DNA from: Comamonas sp. BIGb0152
GTDB taxonomy: Bacteria > Pseudomonadota > Gammaproteobacteria > Burkholderiales > Burkholderiaceae_C
Length of the DNA stretch: 64,000 nucleotides
Direction: 5' to 3'
Assembly (NCBI RefSeq): GCF_024809975.1
Contig: NZ_JANUDY010000002.1
Coordinates: 620,001 to 684,000, forward strand
In this document: positions 39,661-48,940 of the stretch, piece after piece
Numbering within the stretch: position 1 is the first letter of the stretch
How the letters are laid out: every line of letters starts with the position of its first letter
Program-made: the position numbers and the translations under genes
The notes under the pieces: generated by a model
Told to the model about the DNA's origin: nothing
Database searches by the model: none
Seen by the model: the letters and a program-made list of their open reading frames with translations, nothing else

Positions 39661-40083
39661 TCAACCCAGCGCATCCGGGCGCACCTGGATCAGGCTGAAC
39701 ACGCCCTGCACGCCGGGTGCATTGTTGGCAATTGCCACGGCCCGGTCCAGCAAAGGCCGGGACGAGACCGTACCGCGCAGGGTCACCATGGCATGGGAGG
39801 TCTCGACCTGCAGGGCCCCCAGCTCCTCGCTTTGCGAGGCGGCCAGCGCATCCATCACCTGCGAGGAAATGGCATCATCGTCGGCCCGCCGGCGGTTGGC
39901 CCTTGCGGCACGCTCCACCGCCTGGCTGGCCCGCAGGCCCGAAGCATCGAGCGTCTGCGCCAGCCCCTGGCTCCAACGCCAGGCCTGCTGCAGGGCCCCG
40001 CCCTGCCACAGCGCGCCGATGGCAGCCAGCGCCAGCACCGCAACGGCAATGCATCTAAGGGATGGACGGCAGAACAAGCGCAT
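39661..40083 (-). CDS. BON-domain protein with N-terminal membrane anchor
   Basis: 140 aa if the ATG at 40083 is used (a 175-aa form starts at 40188; neither has a good ribosome site). It begins with a short basic segment and a hydrophobic helix (CIAVAVLALAAIGALW), then a periplasmic stretch and a C-terminal BON domain (ISSQVMDALAAS, VTLRGTVSSRPLLDRAV, GVQGVFSLIQV). BON proteins often bind envelope phospholipids and act in osmotic or envelope stress. Divergent from the SulP gene. Confidence 0.7.
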   Translation of the reverse strand: MRLFCRPSLRCIAVAVLALAAIGALWQGGALQQAWRWSQGLAQTLDASGLRASQAVERAARANRRRADDDAISSQVMDALAASQSEELGALQVETSHAMVTLRGTVSSRPLLDRAVAIANNAPGVQGVFSLIQVRPDALG

Positions 40084-40321
40084 GGGAGGCAGGGGCAAAG
40101 GCAGCAAGGGCTGAGGCGCACCAGCAAGGTACTGGCAGCAGCGCTGATTGTGGCGGCACGGCGGCGGCCTGCCAAGGCTTTGCGACAAGCCGCAGCAAGC
40201 TATACCTGCAAGACACGCAGGCTTGGCAATTCTTCACAGGTCGGCAATGGCCGCGCGGCGGCAGTCGCCCTTGCGCAGGGGCCACGCTGCAAACCGGGGG
40301 CTATGCAGCGACAATGCAGCC

Positions 40322-42016
40322 ATGCAGCCCTCCCTGATTTACCGAATTTTCCCGTTCCTGCGCTGGCCCAGACCGACGAAACAGCTGTTGCGGGGCGAAT
40401 TCATGGCGGGGATGACCGTCGGCCTGATGCTGGTGCCCCAGGGAGTGGCCTACGCGCATCTGGCCGGCATGCCTTTGATTACCGGCATCTATGCCTCGAT
40501 CATTCCGGCCGCTATTGCGATTTTGTTCAGCCCCTCGCCGCGTTTGGGCGTTGGGCCTACGGCCCTCAGTGCCTTGCTCATCGGCGCCTCGCTTACCGGT
40601 ATGGCCGAACCGGGCTCGGCCCAATGGGTGGTACTGGCCGCCTGGATGGCCATCATGGCCGGCCTGGTTCAGTTCAGCCTGGGCCTGGTGCGCGCGGGCT
40701 GGCTGCTCAACCTGGTGACCTCGCCCGTGCTCGCCGGCTTCACGCAGGCGGCAGCGTTGCTGATTCTGGCCTCGCAGCTGCCCAGCCTGCTGGGCATGCG
40801 CAGCGACTGGGCTACCGTTTGGGACAACCCTTCGCTGGGCCTGTTTGATTGGCGCTCGATTCTGCTGGGCCTGGCCAGCATCGCTTTGCTGGTGCTTGCC
40901 AAAAAGTGGCGCCCAGCCTTTCCTTCCGCTGTGTTTGTCATTGGCTGCACCGGTCTCATCAGCTGGGCGACCGACTTTGCCGACAAGGGCGGCGCCGTGG
41001 TCGGCCACCTGCCCACGGGCCTGCCTCAGCTGGTCTGGCCCGGCATGCTCGATTGGTCGCAGTTCGGCCTGCTCGTTATGCCGGTGCTGGTGATTTCGCT
41101 GGTCAGCGCGCTGGAGACAGCCTCCAGCGCCCAGGTTGAACACCAGCAGGCGGGCACGCGCTGGGACAGCAGCCAGGAGCTGGTCGCGCAAGGCCTGTCC
41201 AAGATGAGCGCCGGCCTGTTTGGCAGCTTTGCCACCAGTGCATCCTTCTCGCGCTCAGCCGTCAACCTACTGGCCGGTGCCAAAACGGGCTATGCCAATG
41301 TGTTTTCCATCTTGCTGGTCGTCGCCGTGGTGCTGTGGTTCATCCCCGCGCTCTACCATGTGCCCCAGGCTGCGCTGGCCGCCATCGTGATGACGGCCGT
41401 GGCCAACCTGGTCAAGCCCCGCACCCTTGTCTACCTGTTCAAGATCTCGCGTATCGAAGGCAGCATCGCGGTCGCCACCTTCGGCATCACCTTGCTGACC
41501 GCACCGCGCATTTACTGGGGCGTGCTCGCGGGCATTCTGCTCAGCTCCTGCTACTTTCTCTATAACCGCCTGCACCCCCGCATTGTGGAGGTGGGCCTGC
41601 ATCCCGACGGCAGCCTGCGTGACCGCCATCTCTGGCAACTGCCGCCCTTGGCACCCGACCTGCTGGCTCTGCGCATGGATTCGGAGCTGGACTTTGCATC
41701 GGCCGCCGCGCTGGAAGAGCGGGCCGCCAATGTCTGGACCCAGCACGCGCACTACCGGCAACTGGCGCTGCTGGCCCAGCCCATGAACCAGATCGATATC
41801 ACCGGTGTTGAAGCCTTTGTGCGGTTGGAGCGCATGGCCGCCAAACGTGGCGGCATGCTGCATATCGTGGGCATGAAGCTGCCGGTGGAGGCCCGCCTCA
41901 AACGCGCGGGTTTGCTGCAGGACAACCCCCATCTGCGCATGTACCGCACCGATGCCGAGTTTCTGCAGGCGATGAGCCGTGCGCACAGCGACGACGGGAT
42001 CGAATACGCCATCTAG
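40322..42016 (+). CDS. SulP family anion transporter with C-terminal STAS domain
   Basis: 564 aa from the ATG at 40322. About eleven hydrophobic helices with the SulP signature region VPQGVAYAHLAGMPLITGIYAS and LGVGPTALSALLIGASL, followed by a C-terminal STAS domain (about 465-560; DITGVEAFVRLERMA, with mutated phosphorylation-site region). SulP proteins carry sulfate, bicarbonate or dicarboxylates; the substrate cannot be read. Its own promoter lies in the region divergent to the BON gene. Confidence 0.92.
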   Translation: MQPSLIYRIFPFLRWPRPTKQLLRGEFMAGMTVGLMLVPQGVAYAHLAGMPLITGIYASIIPAAIAILFSPSPRLGVGPTALSALLIGASLTGMAEPGSAQWVVLAAWMAIMAGLVQFSLGLVRAGWLLNLVTSPVLAGFTQAAALLILASQLPSLLGMRSDWATVWDNPSLGLFDWRSILLGLASIALLVLAKKWRPAFPSAVFVIGCTGLISWATDFADKGGAVVGHLPTGLPQLVWPGMLDWSQFGLLVMPVLVISLVSALETASSAQVEHQQAGTRWDSSQELVAQGLSKMSAGLFGSFATSASFSRSAVNLLAGAKTGYANVFSILLVVAVVLWFIPALYHVPQAALAAIVMTAVANLVKPRTLVYLFKISRIEGSIAVATFGITLLTAPRIYWGVLAGILLSSCYFLYNRLHPRIVEVGLHPDGSLRDRHLWQLPPLAPDLLALRMDSELDFASAAALEERAANVWTQHAHYRQLALLAQPMNQIDITGVEAFVRLERMAAKRGGMLHIVGMKLPVEARLKRAGLLQDNPHLRMYRTDAEFLQAMSRAHSDDGIEYAI

Positions 42017-42062
42017 GCCAGCCCGGCGGCCTCGGTGTTCCAGGCCGCAGCCCAGCACGGTG

Positions 42063-42092
42063 TTGAAGGGCCGGCGCTTGCCTGGCTAAAAT
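42063..42092 (+). promoter_or_regulatory. Candidate sigma-70 promoter for trhO
   Basis: TTGAAG (42063-42068), 18-bp spacer, TAAAAT (42087-42092). The transcript would start near 42099, which is why the GTG at 42158 fits as translation start better than the ATG at 42104. Confidence 0.55.
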
Positions 42093-42157
42093 AGCCGCCC
42101 GCCATGCGCCCCAACGCAAGCGGCTATTTCTTAACAGAAGCTTTGCCAGAAACCACC

Positions 42158-42907
42158 GTGCCCTCGATTCTCAATATCTCCTGCTACAAGTTTGTCAACC
42201 TGCCCGACTGCGAAGCGCTGCGCGATCTGCTCGCCCAGCGCGCCGCCGATCTGGCGCTCAAGGGGACCGTGCTGCTGGCAGAAGAAGGCATCAATTTCTT
42301 TTTGGCAGGGCCATCCGATGCCGTCCACCGCTGGGTCGATGCGCTGCGCGAGGACCCGCGCTTTGCCGATGTGCAGCCCAAAGAGAGCTGGTCAAAAACG
42401 GTGCCGTTTCGCAAGATGCTGGTCAAGGTCAAGCCCGAGATCATCCGCATGGACCACCCGGCCATACGCCCTGCCAGTGGCCGTGCGCCTTCCGTCAGCC
42501 CCCGCGATCTGCAGCGCTGGCTGCAGCAAGGCCATGACGACGAAGGGCGCCCGGTGGTCACCTTGGACACCCGCAATGACTACGAAGTGGATGAAGGCGC
42601 CTTCATCGGCGCCATCGACTGGCGCTTGCGCAAGTTCACCGAGTTCCCCGAACAGCTGCGCGCCCACCGCCAAGACCTGGAAGGCAAGACGGTGGTCAGC
42701 TACTGCACCGGCGGCATCCGCTGCGAAAAGGCCGCCATCCTGATGCAGGAAGAAGGCCTCTCGCATGTCTACCAGCTCGAAGGCGGCATCCTCAAGTACT
42801 TTGAGCAAACCGATGGCAGCGGCTACCAGGGCAGCTGCTTTGTGTTTGACGAGCGCCGCGCCGTCGATGACGGCTTGCGCAAGACGGCCCTCAAGACCGA
42901 GCCCTGA
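42158..42907 (+). CDS. trhO: tRNA uridine(34) 5-hydroxylase TrhO (rhodanese-domain, YceA)
   Basis: 249 aa from a GTG at 42158 (VPSILNISCYKFV); an ATG at 42104 would sit about 5 bp after the predicted transcription start. N-terminal small domain with LLAEEGINFFLAGP, then a rhodanese domain whose catalytic cysteine is in VVSYCTGGIRCEKA, and a C-terminal FVFDERRAVDDGL. TrhO adds oxygen to U34 of several tRNAs during prephenate-independent wobble modification. Monocistronic; an imperfect hairpin follows. Confidence 0.92.
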   Translation: MPSILNISCYKFVNLPDCEALRDLLAQRAADLALKGTVLLAEEGINFFLAGPSDAVHRWVDALREDPRFADVQPKESWSKTVPFRKMLVKVKPEIIRMDHPAIRPASGRAPSVSPRDLQRWLQQGHDDEGRPVVTLDTRNDYEVDEGAFIGAIDWRLRKFTEFPEQLRAHRQDLEGKTVVSYCTGGIRCEKAAILMQEEGLSHVYQLEGGILKYFEQTDGSGYQGSCFVFDERRAVDDGLRKTALKTEP

Positions 42908-42946
42908 GCTGTCGGCCAAGGGGCTCGGCGCTTTGCAAAAGCGCTG

Positions 42947-43357
42947 TCAGGCAGCGCGGCGCTTGGCGTCCAGGCTCCAGGCGCCGGCACCAAAAGCGGC
43001 AAAGGCCAGCAGGCCGCCCACGATGGCGATGTTCTTGTTGAACAGCAGCTTGGTCATCGCCACCGCCTCGGCGGGAACGGCCCAGTAGGCATGGAAAATC
43101 ATCGTGGCGGCCAGCGTGAAGATGGCCAGAATGGCCGCCGCATAGCGTGTGCCCAGGCCCAGCAGCAAGGCCAGGCCACCCAAGATCTCAATCGCCAGGC
43201 CCACGGCCACGCCCACTTCGGGCATCGGCATGCCGGCGGACTGGGCATAGCCCACCGCCCCGGCAAAGCCCGTCAATTTGCCCCAGCCCGGGATCAGAAA
43301 GAACCAGGCGATCAGAATGCGGCCCAGCAGGGCCAAAGGATTTTGCAAAGCGTTCAT
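42947..43357 (-). CDS. DoxX family membrane protein
   Basis: 136 aa, four hydrophobic helices, with the DoxX pattern PLALLGRILIAWFFLIPGWGKL at the N-terminus, ILGGLALLLGLGTRYAA and FHAYWAV. AGGAGAAAAAT precedes the ATG. DoxX/DoxD relatives work in respiratory or detoxifying electron transfer; this member's partner is not known. It lies downstream of a pirin gene but a strong terminator separates them. Confidence 0.88.
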   Translation of the reverse strand: MNALQNPLALLGRILIAWFFLIPGWGKLTGFAGAVGYAQSAGMPMPEVGVAVGLAIEILGGLALLLGLGTRYAAAILAIFTLAATMIFHAYWAVPAEAVAMTKLLFNKNIAIVGGLLAFAAFGAGAWSLDAKRRAA

Positions 43358-43394
43358 ATTTTTCTCCTTGAAATAACACCACCACCATCACACC

Positions 43395-43430
43395 AAAAAC
43401 GGGGGCGCTGGCCGCCATGGCAGCGCCCCC
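43395..43430 (-). terminator. Terminator after the pirin gene
   Basis: GGGGGCGCTG (43401-43410) pairs with CAGCGCCCCC (43421-43430) around a 10-nt loop. Read on the minus strand it ends in GTTTTTGG. It separates pirin from DoxX. Confidence 0.85.
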
Positions 43431-43435
43431 TTGCA

Positions 43436-44134
43436 TCAAGCAGCCAGATCAAAGACCAGCACTTCGGCATCACGGGCTTGCGCCAGCCGCACCGAGGTTT
43501 CCTGGTCCAGATAGGCTGCATCACCGGTGTGCAGCGCCGTGCCATTGACGGACACCTCACCGCGCACCACATACACATAGGACTTGCGCCCAGGCGCAAG
43601 CGCCACACTCGCCTCATCCTGGCCATCCAGCAGGCCGGCGTACATACGTGCGTCGGCATTCATGCTGATCGAGCCATCCGCCCCATCGGGCGAGACCATC
43701 AGGCGCAGCCGACCACGCTTGTCCGCATCGGCAAAGGTTTTTTGCGCATAGCTGGGCGCAATACCTTTTTTATCGGGCTCAATCCAGATCTGCAGAAAGT
43801 GCGTTTCCTGATGCGCATGGTTGAACTCGCTGTGCTCCACACCGGTGCCGGCGCTCATGCGCTGCACATCGCCAGGGGGCAGGCCTTCGATATGGCCCAT
43901 GCTGTCCTTGTGGGCCAGATTGCCCTCCAGCACATAGCTGATGATTTCCATATCGCGGTGGCCATGGGTGCCAAAGCCCTTGCCAGGCGCGACCCGGTCT
44001 TCATTGATCACGCGCAGATTGCCCCAGCCCATGAAGCGGGAATCGTAGTAACCGGCAAACGAGAAGCTGTGGTTGGAGCGCAGCCAGCCATGGTCAGCAT
44101 GGCCACGATCAGCAGATTTACGAACCATCAACAT
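43436..44134 (-). CDS. Pirin family protein (YhhW-like bicupin)
   Basis: 232 aa from the ATG at 44134, which has AGGAG eight bases upstream. Two cupin domains. The first carries the metal triad: GFGTHGHRDMEIISYVLEG and the later GVEHSEFNHAH; the second (C-terminal from about 150) has lost most ligands. Relatives such as YhhW have quercetin 2,3-dioxygenase activity, but the natural substrate is unknown. A LysR regulator is divergent with 260 bp between; a perfect inverted repeat lies in the leader. Confidence 0.92.
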   Translation of the reverse strand: MLMVRKSADRGHADHGWLRSNHSFSFAGYYDSRFMGWGNLRVINEDRVAPGKGFGTHGHRDMEIISYVLEGNLAHKDSMGHIEGLPPGDVQRMSAGTGVEHSEFNHAHQETHFLQIWIEPDKKGIAPSYAQKTFADADKRGRLRLMVSPDGADGSISMNADARMYAGLLDGQDEASVALAPGRKSYVYVVRGEVSVNGTALHTGDAAYLDQETSVRLAQARDAEVLVFDLAA

Positions 44135-44154
44135 TTTTGATCTCCTGTCTGGCA

Positions 44155-44175
44155 AACAGCGCACATTGCGCTGTT
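44155..44175. promoter_or_regulatory. 9-bp perfect inverted repeat in the pirin leader
   Basis: AACAGCGCA (44155-44163) and TGCGCTGTT (44167-44175) with a 3-nt spacer, 21 bp upstream of the pirin start codon. It may be an operator or an mRNA hairpin. The adjacent AAAACCGC/GCGGTTTT (44197-44204, 44224-44231) forms a second larger stem. Confidence 0.6.
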
Positions 44176-44394
44176 CATCACCATGTCCATGACTGTAAAA
44201 CCGCCGATCCTGCCTGCGGGGCAGCGGTTTTGATGGCATCATTCAAAAAATCTGATGGGCTTTTCAAGAACGTATTAACGATCTCCTCGCACCGCGTAGA
44301 AATTGCCAATACGTTTTCAGGCCTGAACCAAGCCGGCCTCAGCAGCGAAGATTTACCGATCTGCTGCGTGCCGCATGTAGGAAAGAACCGTCAA

Positions 44395-45333
44395 ATGGCC
44401 TTGTTGCGTGATCGCGATGTCCTCACCCCCGATACCCTGGCCTTGCTGCAGCTGGTGGCCGACACCGGAAGTTTTGCCGCCGCAGCACGCCAGCTCGGCC
44501 TGGTGCCCAGCGCGCTGACCTACCGCATCCGCCAGGTCGAAGATGCGCTGGATGTGCTGCTGTTTGACCGCAGCGCGCGCCAGGCACGGCCCACCGAGGC
44601 CGGCCAGGAGCTGCTGCGCGAAGGCGGGCGCCTGCTCGCCGAGGTCGATGCCGTGGCCAACCGCGTGCGCCGCGTGGCCACGGGCTGGGAGCCCGAGCTG
44701 CGCATTGCCGTCGATGGCGTTATCTCCCGCACCACCTTGCTGGAGCTGATCGAGGCCTTCTACACCATTGCGCCGCCCACCCGGCTCAAGATCACGGACT
44801 CCATCCTGGCCGGCACCCTGGAGGCACTCAGCTCGGGCCGTGCCGACCTGGCCATTGGAATCGCCGTCGATGCCTCCCATGTGGCGGGCCTGCAGCAGCT
44901 CGATCTGGGCGAGATCACCTTCCGCTATGTCGTAGCGCCCCACCACCGTCTGGCCGACGAGATGCAGCCCATCAGCGACGAGGTGCTGCGCCAGCACCGC
45001 ATCATTGCCGTGGCCGACTCCTCGCGCAGCGGCCATGGCCAGACCATCGGCGTGCTCAACGGCCAGGATGTGCTGACCGTCGATACCATGCAGGCCAAAC
45101 TCCAAGCCCAGCTGCGCGGCATTGGCGGCGGCTTTTTGCCCGACAACATGACCCTGCCTTACCTGCGCAGCGGCCAACTCGTAGAGCGCGAGCTGATGCG
45201 CCCACCGCGCAAGATCAAGCTGCGCTACGCCTGGCGCGGCACCAGTCCGGGCAAGGCGCTGCAGTGGTGGCTGGACCAGCTGCAGTCCGAGGCCACACGC
45301 ACTTCTTTACTGAGCAATCACTATGTGGGATAA
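44395..45333 (+). CDS. LysR family transcriptional regulator
   Basis: 312 aa from the ATG at 44395; an AGGAAAG sequence lies upstream, and the longer frame before it is not LysR-like. The HTH is TLALLQLVADTGSFAAAARQLGLVPSALTYRIRQVE (in pieces), followed by the usual effector-binding domain (RIAVDGVISRTTLLEL, LAIGIAVDASHV, GIGGGFLPDNM). Divergent to pirin, so the pirin gene is the likely target. The C-terminal end is Trp-rich (KALQWWLDQL). Confidence 0.92.
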   Translation: MALLRDRDVLTPDTLALLQLVADTGSFAAAARQLGLVPSALTYRIRQVEDALDVLLFDRSARQARPTEAGQELLREGGRLLAEVDAVANRVRRVATGWEPELRIAVDGVISRTTLLELIEAFYTIAPPTRLKITDSILAGTLEALSSGRADLAIGIAVDASHVAGLQQLDLGEITFRYVVAPHHRLADEMQPISDEVLRQHRIIAVADSSRSGHGQTIGVLNGQDVLTVDTMQAKLQAQLRGIGGGFLPDNMTLPYLRSGQLVERELMRPPRKIKLRYAWRGTSPGKALQWWLDQLQSEATRTSLLSNHYVG

Positions 45334-45445
45334 ATCCTGAGAAAAATGGGTGTAAACACCGTGTAGAGTGGTTCCCCAGATAGCGCTGCGCATACAGCCA
45401 TCTGTGAAGCCTTATCGTTTGTCGAAACAGTACAGAAAGTCTTTC

Positions 45446-46561
45446 ATGTCTTCTCGCATTCCCCCCAAACCCAAACGATCTGCATCCTCTTCCAACATTG
45501 TTGTGGCTACCCGCAAGCACTATGCCGTGGTGGGCGCCGGCATGGCCGGCGTGGTCTGCGCACGCACTTTGCAGCAGGCGGGCCACCAGGTCACCGTGAT
45601 CGAGGCCCAACCCCAGGTCGGCGGCCGCATGGCCAGCCGCCACAGCGCGCACGGCAGCTTCGATGTGGGTGCCCAGTTCTTTACCGTGCGCGACCCGCGC
45701 TTTCAGCTGGCGTTGGACACCACGCCCCATGTCACCCGCAACTGGAGCGTCAACGCCATCCGCACCTTGGACGCCACCGGCAAGGTCGCCGTCACCACCC
45801 AGCGCGGCATGGAAGCCCACCTGATCGGTGTGCCCACGATGGACAGCCTGGTCGCCTCCTGGGCCGCGCCGCTGACCGTGCACCTCAACGAATATGCATT
45901 GGCCTTTGAGCGCGATGCCCTCAACGCCAGCCAGTGGCAGCTGCGCACCGAAGATATTGATGGTGGCGTGCATGTCTACGCCGGGCTGGATGGCGTTGTG
46001 CTAGCCATCCCCTCGCCTGAAGCGCAGGAACTGCTGGCCGACAGCGAAACGACGGTGCCCGCTGACTGGCAGCTGTCCGATGTCTACATCGCCCCGAGCT
46101 GGACCCTGCTGCTGACCTTTGCCCATGCCGTAGACCCCGGCATCACGAATATGGGTCCGCAGTGGAATGCCGCCCGCACCGAACACCCCCGCATCACCTG
46201 GCTGTCGCGCGAGTCGTCCAAACCCGGGCGCGGCAAGGTCGAGCGCTGGACCGTGCAGGCCAGCCCCGACTGGGCGCGCAAGCATGAGAACGACGAACCC
46301 CAGCGCGTCGCCGCCAAGATGCTGCAGGCCTTCTCCGAGCTGACCCGCATCCGCGCCACCCCTAGCGACATCCGCGTCGTGCAATGGGGTTACGCCAAGA
46401 CCATCAACCCCCTGCCCAAGGATGCCAAGGGCCAGGCCCGCAGCCACCTGTGGAATGCCAAGAGCGCCATCGGCCTGTGCGGCGACTGGTGCCTGGGCTA
46501 CCGGGTCGAAGACGCTTTTGTCTCCGGCCTGGAGATGGCGCTGACCGTGCTGGGCGAGTAA
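45446..46561 (+). CDS. Renalase-like FAD-dependent amine oxidase family protein
   Basis: 371 aa from the ATG at 45446. A 25-residue basic, Ser-rich N-terminus precedes the FAD-binding HYAVVGAGMAGVVCARTLQ (about 25-43) and the family's GGRMASRHSAHGSFDVGAQFFT (in pieces). The C-terminal WNAKSAIGLCGDWCLGYRVEDAF contacts FAD. This matches bacterial renalase-type enzymes, which oxidise off-path dihydronicotinamide forms, but could be another oxidase. Divergent genes absent; it follows the LysR gene on the same strand, 112 bp later. Confidence 0.85.
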   Translation: MSSRIPPKPKRSASSSNIVVATRKHYAVVGAGMAGVVCARTLQQAGHQVTVIEAQPQVGGRMASRHSAHGSFDVGAQFFTVRDPRFQLALDTTPHVTRNWSVNAIRTLDATGKVAVTTQRGMEAHLIGVPTMDSLVASWAAPLTVHLNEYALAFERDALNASQWQLRTEDIDGGVHVYAGLDGVVLAIPSPEAQELLADSETTVPADWQLSDVYIAPSWTLLLTFAHAVDPGITNMGPQWNAARTEHPRITWLSRESSKPGRGKVERWTVQASPDWARKHENDEPQRVAAKMLQAFSELTRIRATPSDIRVVQWGYAKTINPLPKDAKGQARSHLWNAKSAIGLCGDWCLGYRVEDAFVSGLEMALTVLGE

Positions 46562-46590
46562 ACGCGCCCGCCTCCTGACCCTTGCTTTTG

Positions 46591-46620
46591 AACGCCACCG
46601 GGCTTGGCTGCGGTGGCGTT
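46591..46620 (+). terminator. Hairpin after the renalase-like gene, no T tract
   Basis: AACGCCACCG (46591-46600) and CGGTGGCGTT (46611-46620) form a perfect 10-bp stem with a 10-nt loop. GTCGC follows rather than T residues, so termination would need a factor or the hairpin serves mRNA stability. Confidence 0.45.
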
Positions 46621-46702
46621 GTCGCATCTGCATGGTCCGATGGCAGCGATGGCAGCGACTGCGCCGAATGTGCCGAATCACCCGGGTTACACTCCCCCTC
46701 CG

Positions 46703-47677
46703 ATGACTTCAAGCGCTTATACCGGCCGTTTTGCCCCCTCGCCCACCGGCCCGCTGCATGCCGGCTCGCTGGTGGCAGCGCTCGCCTCTTGGTTGGACGC
46801 CCGCGCCCACCATGGCACCTGGCTGCTGCGCATTGAAGACATCGACCCGCCGCGCTGCCCGCCGGGCATGGACCAGGAAATCCTGCGCCAGCTCCATGCG
46901 CTGCAACTGGTCCCCGATGCCCCGCCCCAATGGCAATCCGCCCGCCACGGCCTCTATGCCCAGGCCTTGGCGCAGCTGCAGGCAGCCGCTTGGGCCTACC
47001 CCTGCGCCTGCACGCGCCGTGATATGGATGCCGCACTCGCCGCACAAGGCCATGTGCATGAGCGCCATGGCGAGCGCCCCTACCCGGGCACCTGCCGCGA
47101 TGGCCTGCACGGCAAGACCGGCCGCAGCTGGCGCTTTCACACACAGCGCTACCAAGGCCAGGTGGTTGCCATGGCGGCAGAGGATGACCAGGCAGCCAAA
47201 CCCGACCACCCCGTGCTGCACAGCGACCAGCAACTGCTGTGGCAAGACCGCTGGCTGGGCCCGCTGCAGCAGGATGTGGCCGCCAGCGTTGGTGATTTTC
47301 TGGTGCAGCGCGCCGATGGTCTTTGGGCCTACCAGCTGGCCGTGGTGGTGGACGATGCCGAGCAAGGCATCAGCGATGTGGTGCGCGGCGCGGACCTGGC
47401 CGACAACACACCGCGCCAGCTGCTGCTGCAGCGCGCGCTGGGCCTGCCGGCACCGCGCTACATGCACACACCGCTGGTGCTGCAGGCTGATGGCGAAAAG
47501 CTCTCCAAGCAATATGGCGCGCCAGCCGTGCTGGTGGACAGCGCCGAGCAGCGCATGGCCGTGCTGCGCCAGTCCGCCCAGCACCTGGGGCTGGAGGCTG
47601 GCCAGGCCAGCAGCATTGCCGATGCGCTGGCCGATTGGACGGCGCAATGGGCGCGCCGCCACCTGGCCACTACATGA
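46703..47677 (+). CDS. gluQ: Glutamyl-Q tRNA(Asp) synthetase
   Basis: 324 aa from the ATG at 46703. A truncated GluRS relative that attaches glutamate to queuosine in tRNA-Asp. Start of the catalytic domain [18 protein letters not shown], with HAGS as the HIGH-type motif. Zinc site: CACTRRD with a later Tyr/Cys (YPGTCRDG). KMSKS equivalent KLSKQ at GEKLSKQYG. No anticodon-binding domain, as expected. Its 3' end overlaps the end of the convergent ferritin-like gene by 8 bp. Confidence 0.95.
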   Translation: MTSSAYTGRFAPSPTGPLHAGSLVAALASWLDARAHHGTWLLRIEDIDPPRCPPGMDQEILRQLHALQLVPDAPPQWQSARHGLYAQALAQLQAAAWAYPCACTRRDMDAALAAQGHVHERHGERPYPGTCRDGLHGKTGRSWRFHTQRYQGQVVAMAAEDDQAAKPDHPVLHSDQQLLWQDRWLGPLQQDVAASVGDFLVQRADGLWAYQLAVVVDDAEQGISDVVRGADLADNTPRQLLLQRALGLPAPRYMHTPLVLQADGEKLSKQYGAPAVLVDSAEQRMAVLRQSAQHLGLEAGQASSIADALADWTAQWARRHLATT

Positions 47678-48935
47678 AATTGCGCGTGTGCAAGGAGGCA
47701 AGCTCCTGCGCATGGCCTCGCTCAAAGCCCAGCCGCACCAGCTTGGTGTAGCGGCCATCGGCCATGTCCTGCATCAGCTGCTGCACGCGCTGGCTGCCCA
47801 GCGCCAGCGCATCGGCGGACAAGGCACCGGCCCCCACGAGGATCAGCGCATCAAACACCTCTTCGTTCAGGCCTGATGTGCCGGCCAAGGCATCATGGCG
47901 CGCCTCTACCGCCTGGGCCAGACGGTGGCGAAAATCCGGCTCCTGCTTCAGGCGGTGCAGCAGGTGCGACATGCCCAGCGCCACATGGCGGGCCTCATCG
48001 CGGGCAGCCAGGCGGCAGATCTGGCGGGTCAGCGGATCGGGCGCATAGGTCTGCAAAAACTGCAGCAGGTTGACAAAGCTGCCCTCGCCCAGCACCGAGA
48101 GCAAAAAGCCTGCGACCGAAAAATCCTTTTCCGCCAGCAGGCTGTGCAACGAGGCCTGGCCGCCTGCGGTGGACAGCGCTGGCTCACGCCCATGGCGGCG
48201 AATGCGGCGGGTGAACACATCGATATGGCGTGCCTCGTCGGCCACCTGGATCGCCAGCGCCGCCTGCAGCTCACGGTAATGCGGGTGCAGCTCGCCCAGA
48301 AAGCGGGCGGGCACAATCAGCGCCGCATTCTCGTTCTCGACCATATAGGTCATCACCTGCACGATGGCGTCCTCGATCACCGCTGGCGGCTCGGGCGCAT
48401 GGCCCCAGTCGATATCGGTGTCGGCATTCCATTGCGCGGCCACCGCCTGCGCATACAGATCCCCGGCCTGGTCGGACCAGAACTCGGCCTTGTCCTGCAG
48501 GCGAAAGGCAAAGGCCGGCGCGCCCGCCTCCACCGCCGCTCCCCGCGCCGCCAAGCCCCAGGCCGGGTCCGCCTGCGCCACTACCGCGCCGGGCTGGCTG
48601 GCATCACTGTGGCCCGCCAATGCCGCATGGCGCCAGCGGCCCGCTTGCGCGCTGCCACGCCGCACCAGCAAGGCGGGCTGGCGCAACCAGCCGGTGGGCG
48701 TTTGCAGCGCATGGCCCTGGGCCTGGCACCAGGCCGCCAACTGCGCCTGCCAGCCCGGTGCCTGGCCGCTGACCCGGATGGCATCGCCTACGGCGACAGC
48801 GGCCAGGCCGTGCTTGACCAGCAGGTGCGCGCCGGCATCAAAGCCCAGCCGGCCCAAATCCACCGGCGGCAAGCTCGCGGGGTCGGCCTGGCTTTGACTG
48901 CCAGGGCTGCTGAAGGGGGCTGGCGGTTTTTCCAT
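47670..48935 (-). CDS. TusA-like/ferritin-like fusion protein (diiron-type)
   Basis: 421 aa. The first ~80 residues resemble a TusA/SirA sulfur-carrier fold ([21 protein letters not shown] and [19 protein letters not shown]) but lack the usual Cys-Pro motif; a Cys at 70 is kept. From about 185 follows a ferritin-like four-helix bundle with E200/E202, EARH (E234-H237), E284 and EARH (E314-H317), two complete ExxH pairs for a diiron site. Last gene of a three-gene operon with a PhnD-like protein (gap 5 bp). Likely a diiron oxidase or oxygenase; substrate unknown. Confidence 0.72.
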   Translation of the reverse strand: MEKPPAPFSSPGSQSQADPASLPPVDLGRLGFDAGAHLLVKHGLAAVAVGDAIRVSGQAPGWQAQLAAWCQAQGHALQTPTGWLRQPALLVRRGSAQAGRWRHAALAGHSDASQPGAVVAQADPAWGLAARGAAVEAGAPAFAFRLQDKAEFWSDQAGDLYAQAVAAQWNADTDIDWGHAPEPPAVIEDAIVQVMTYMVENENAALIVPARFLGELHPHYRELQAALAIQVADEARHIDVFTRRIRRHGREPALSTAGGQASLHSLLAEKDFSVAGFLLSVLGEGSFVNLLQFLQTYAPDPLTRQICRLAARDEARHVALGMSHLLHRLKQEPDFRHRLAQAVEARHDALAGTSGLNEEVFDALILVGAGALSADALALGSQRVQQLMQDMADGRYTKLVRLGFERGHAQELASLHTRNFM

Positions 48936-48940
48936 GGGGT

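Noticed and set aside
40148-40321. N-terminal extension of the SulP transporter
   Set aside because: The extra residues overlap the divergent BON gene and look non-membrane; the ATG at 40322 starts the family homology.
44137-44394. N-terminal extension of the LysR regulator
   Set aside because: It crosses the pirin promoter region and inverted repeats, and the HTH starts right after the ATG at 44395.
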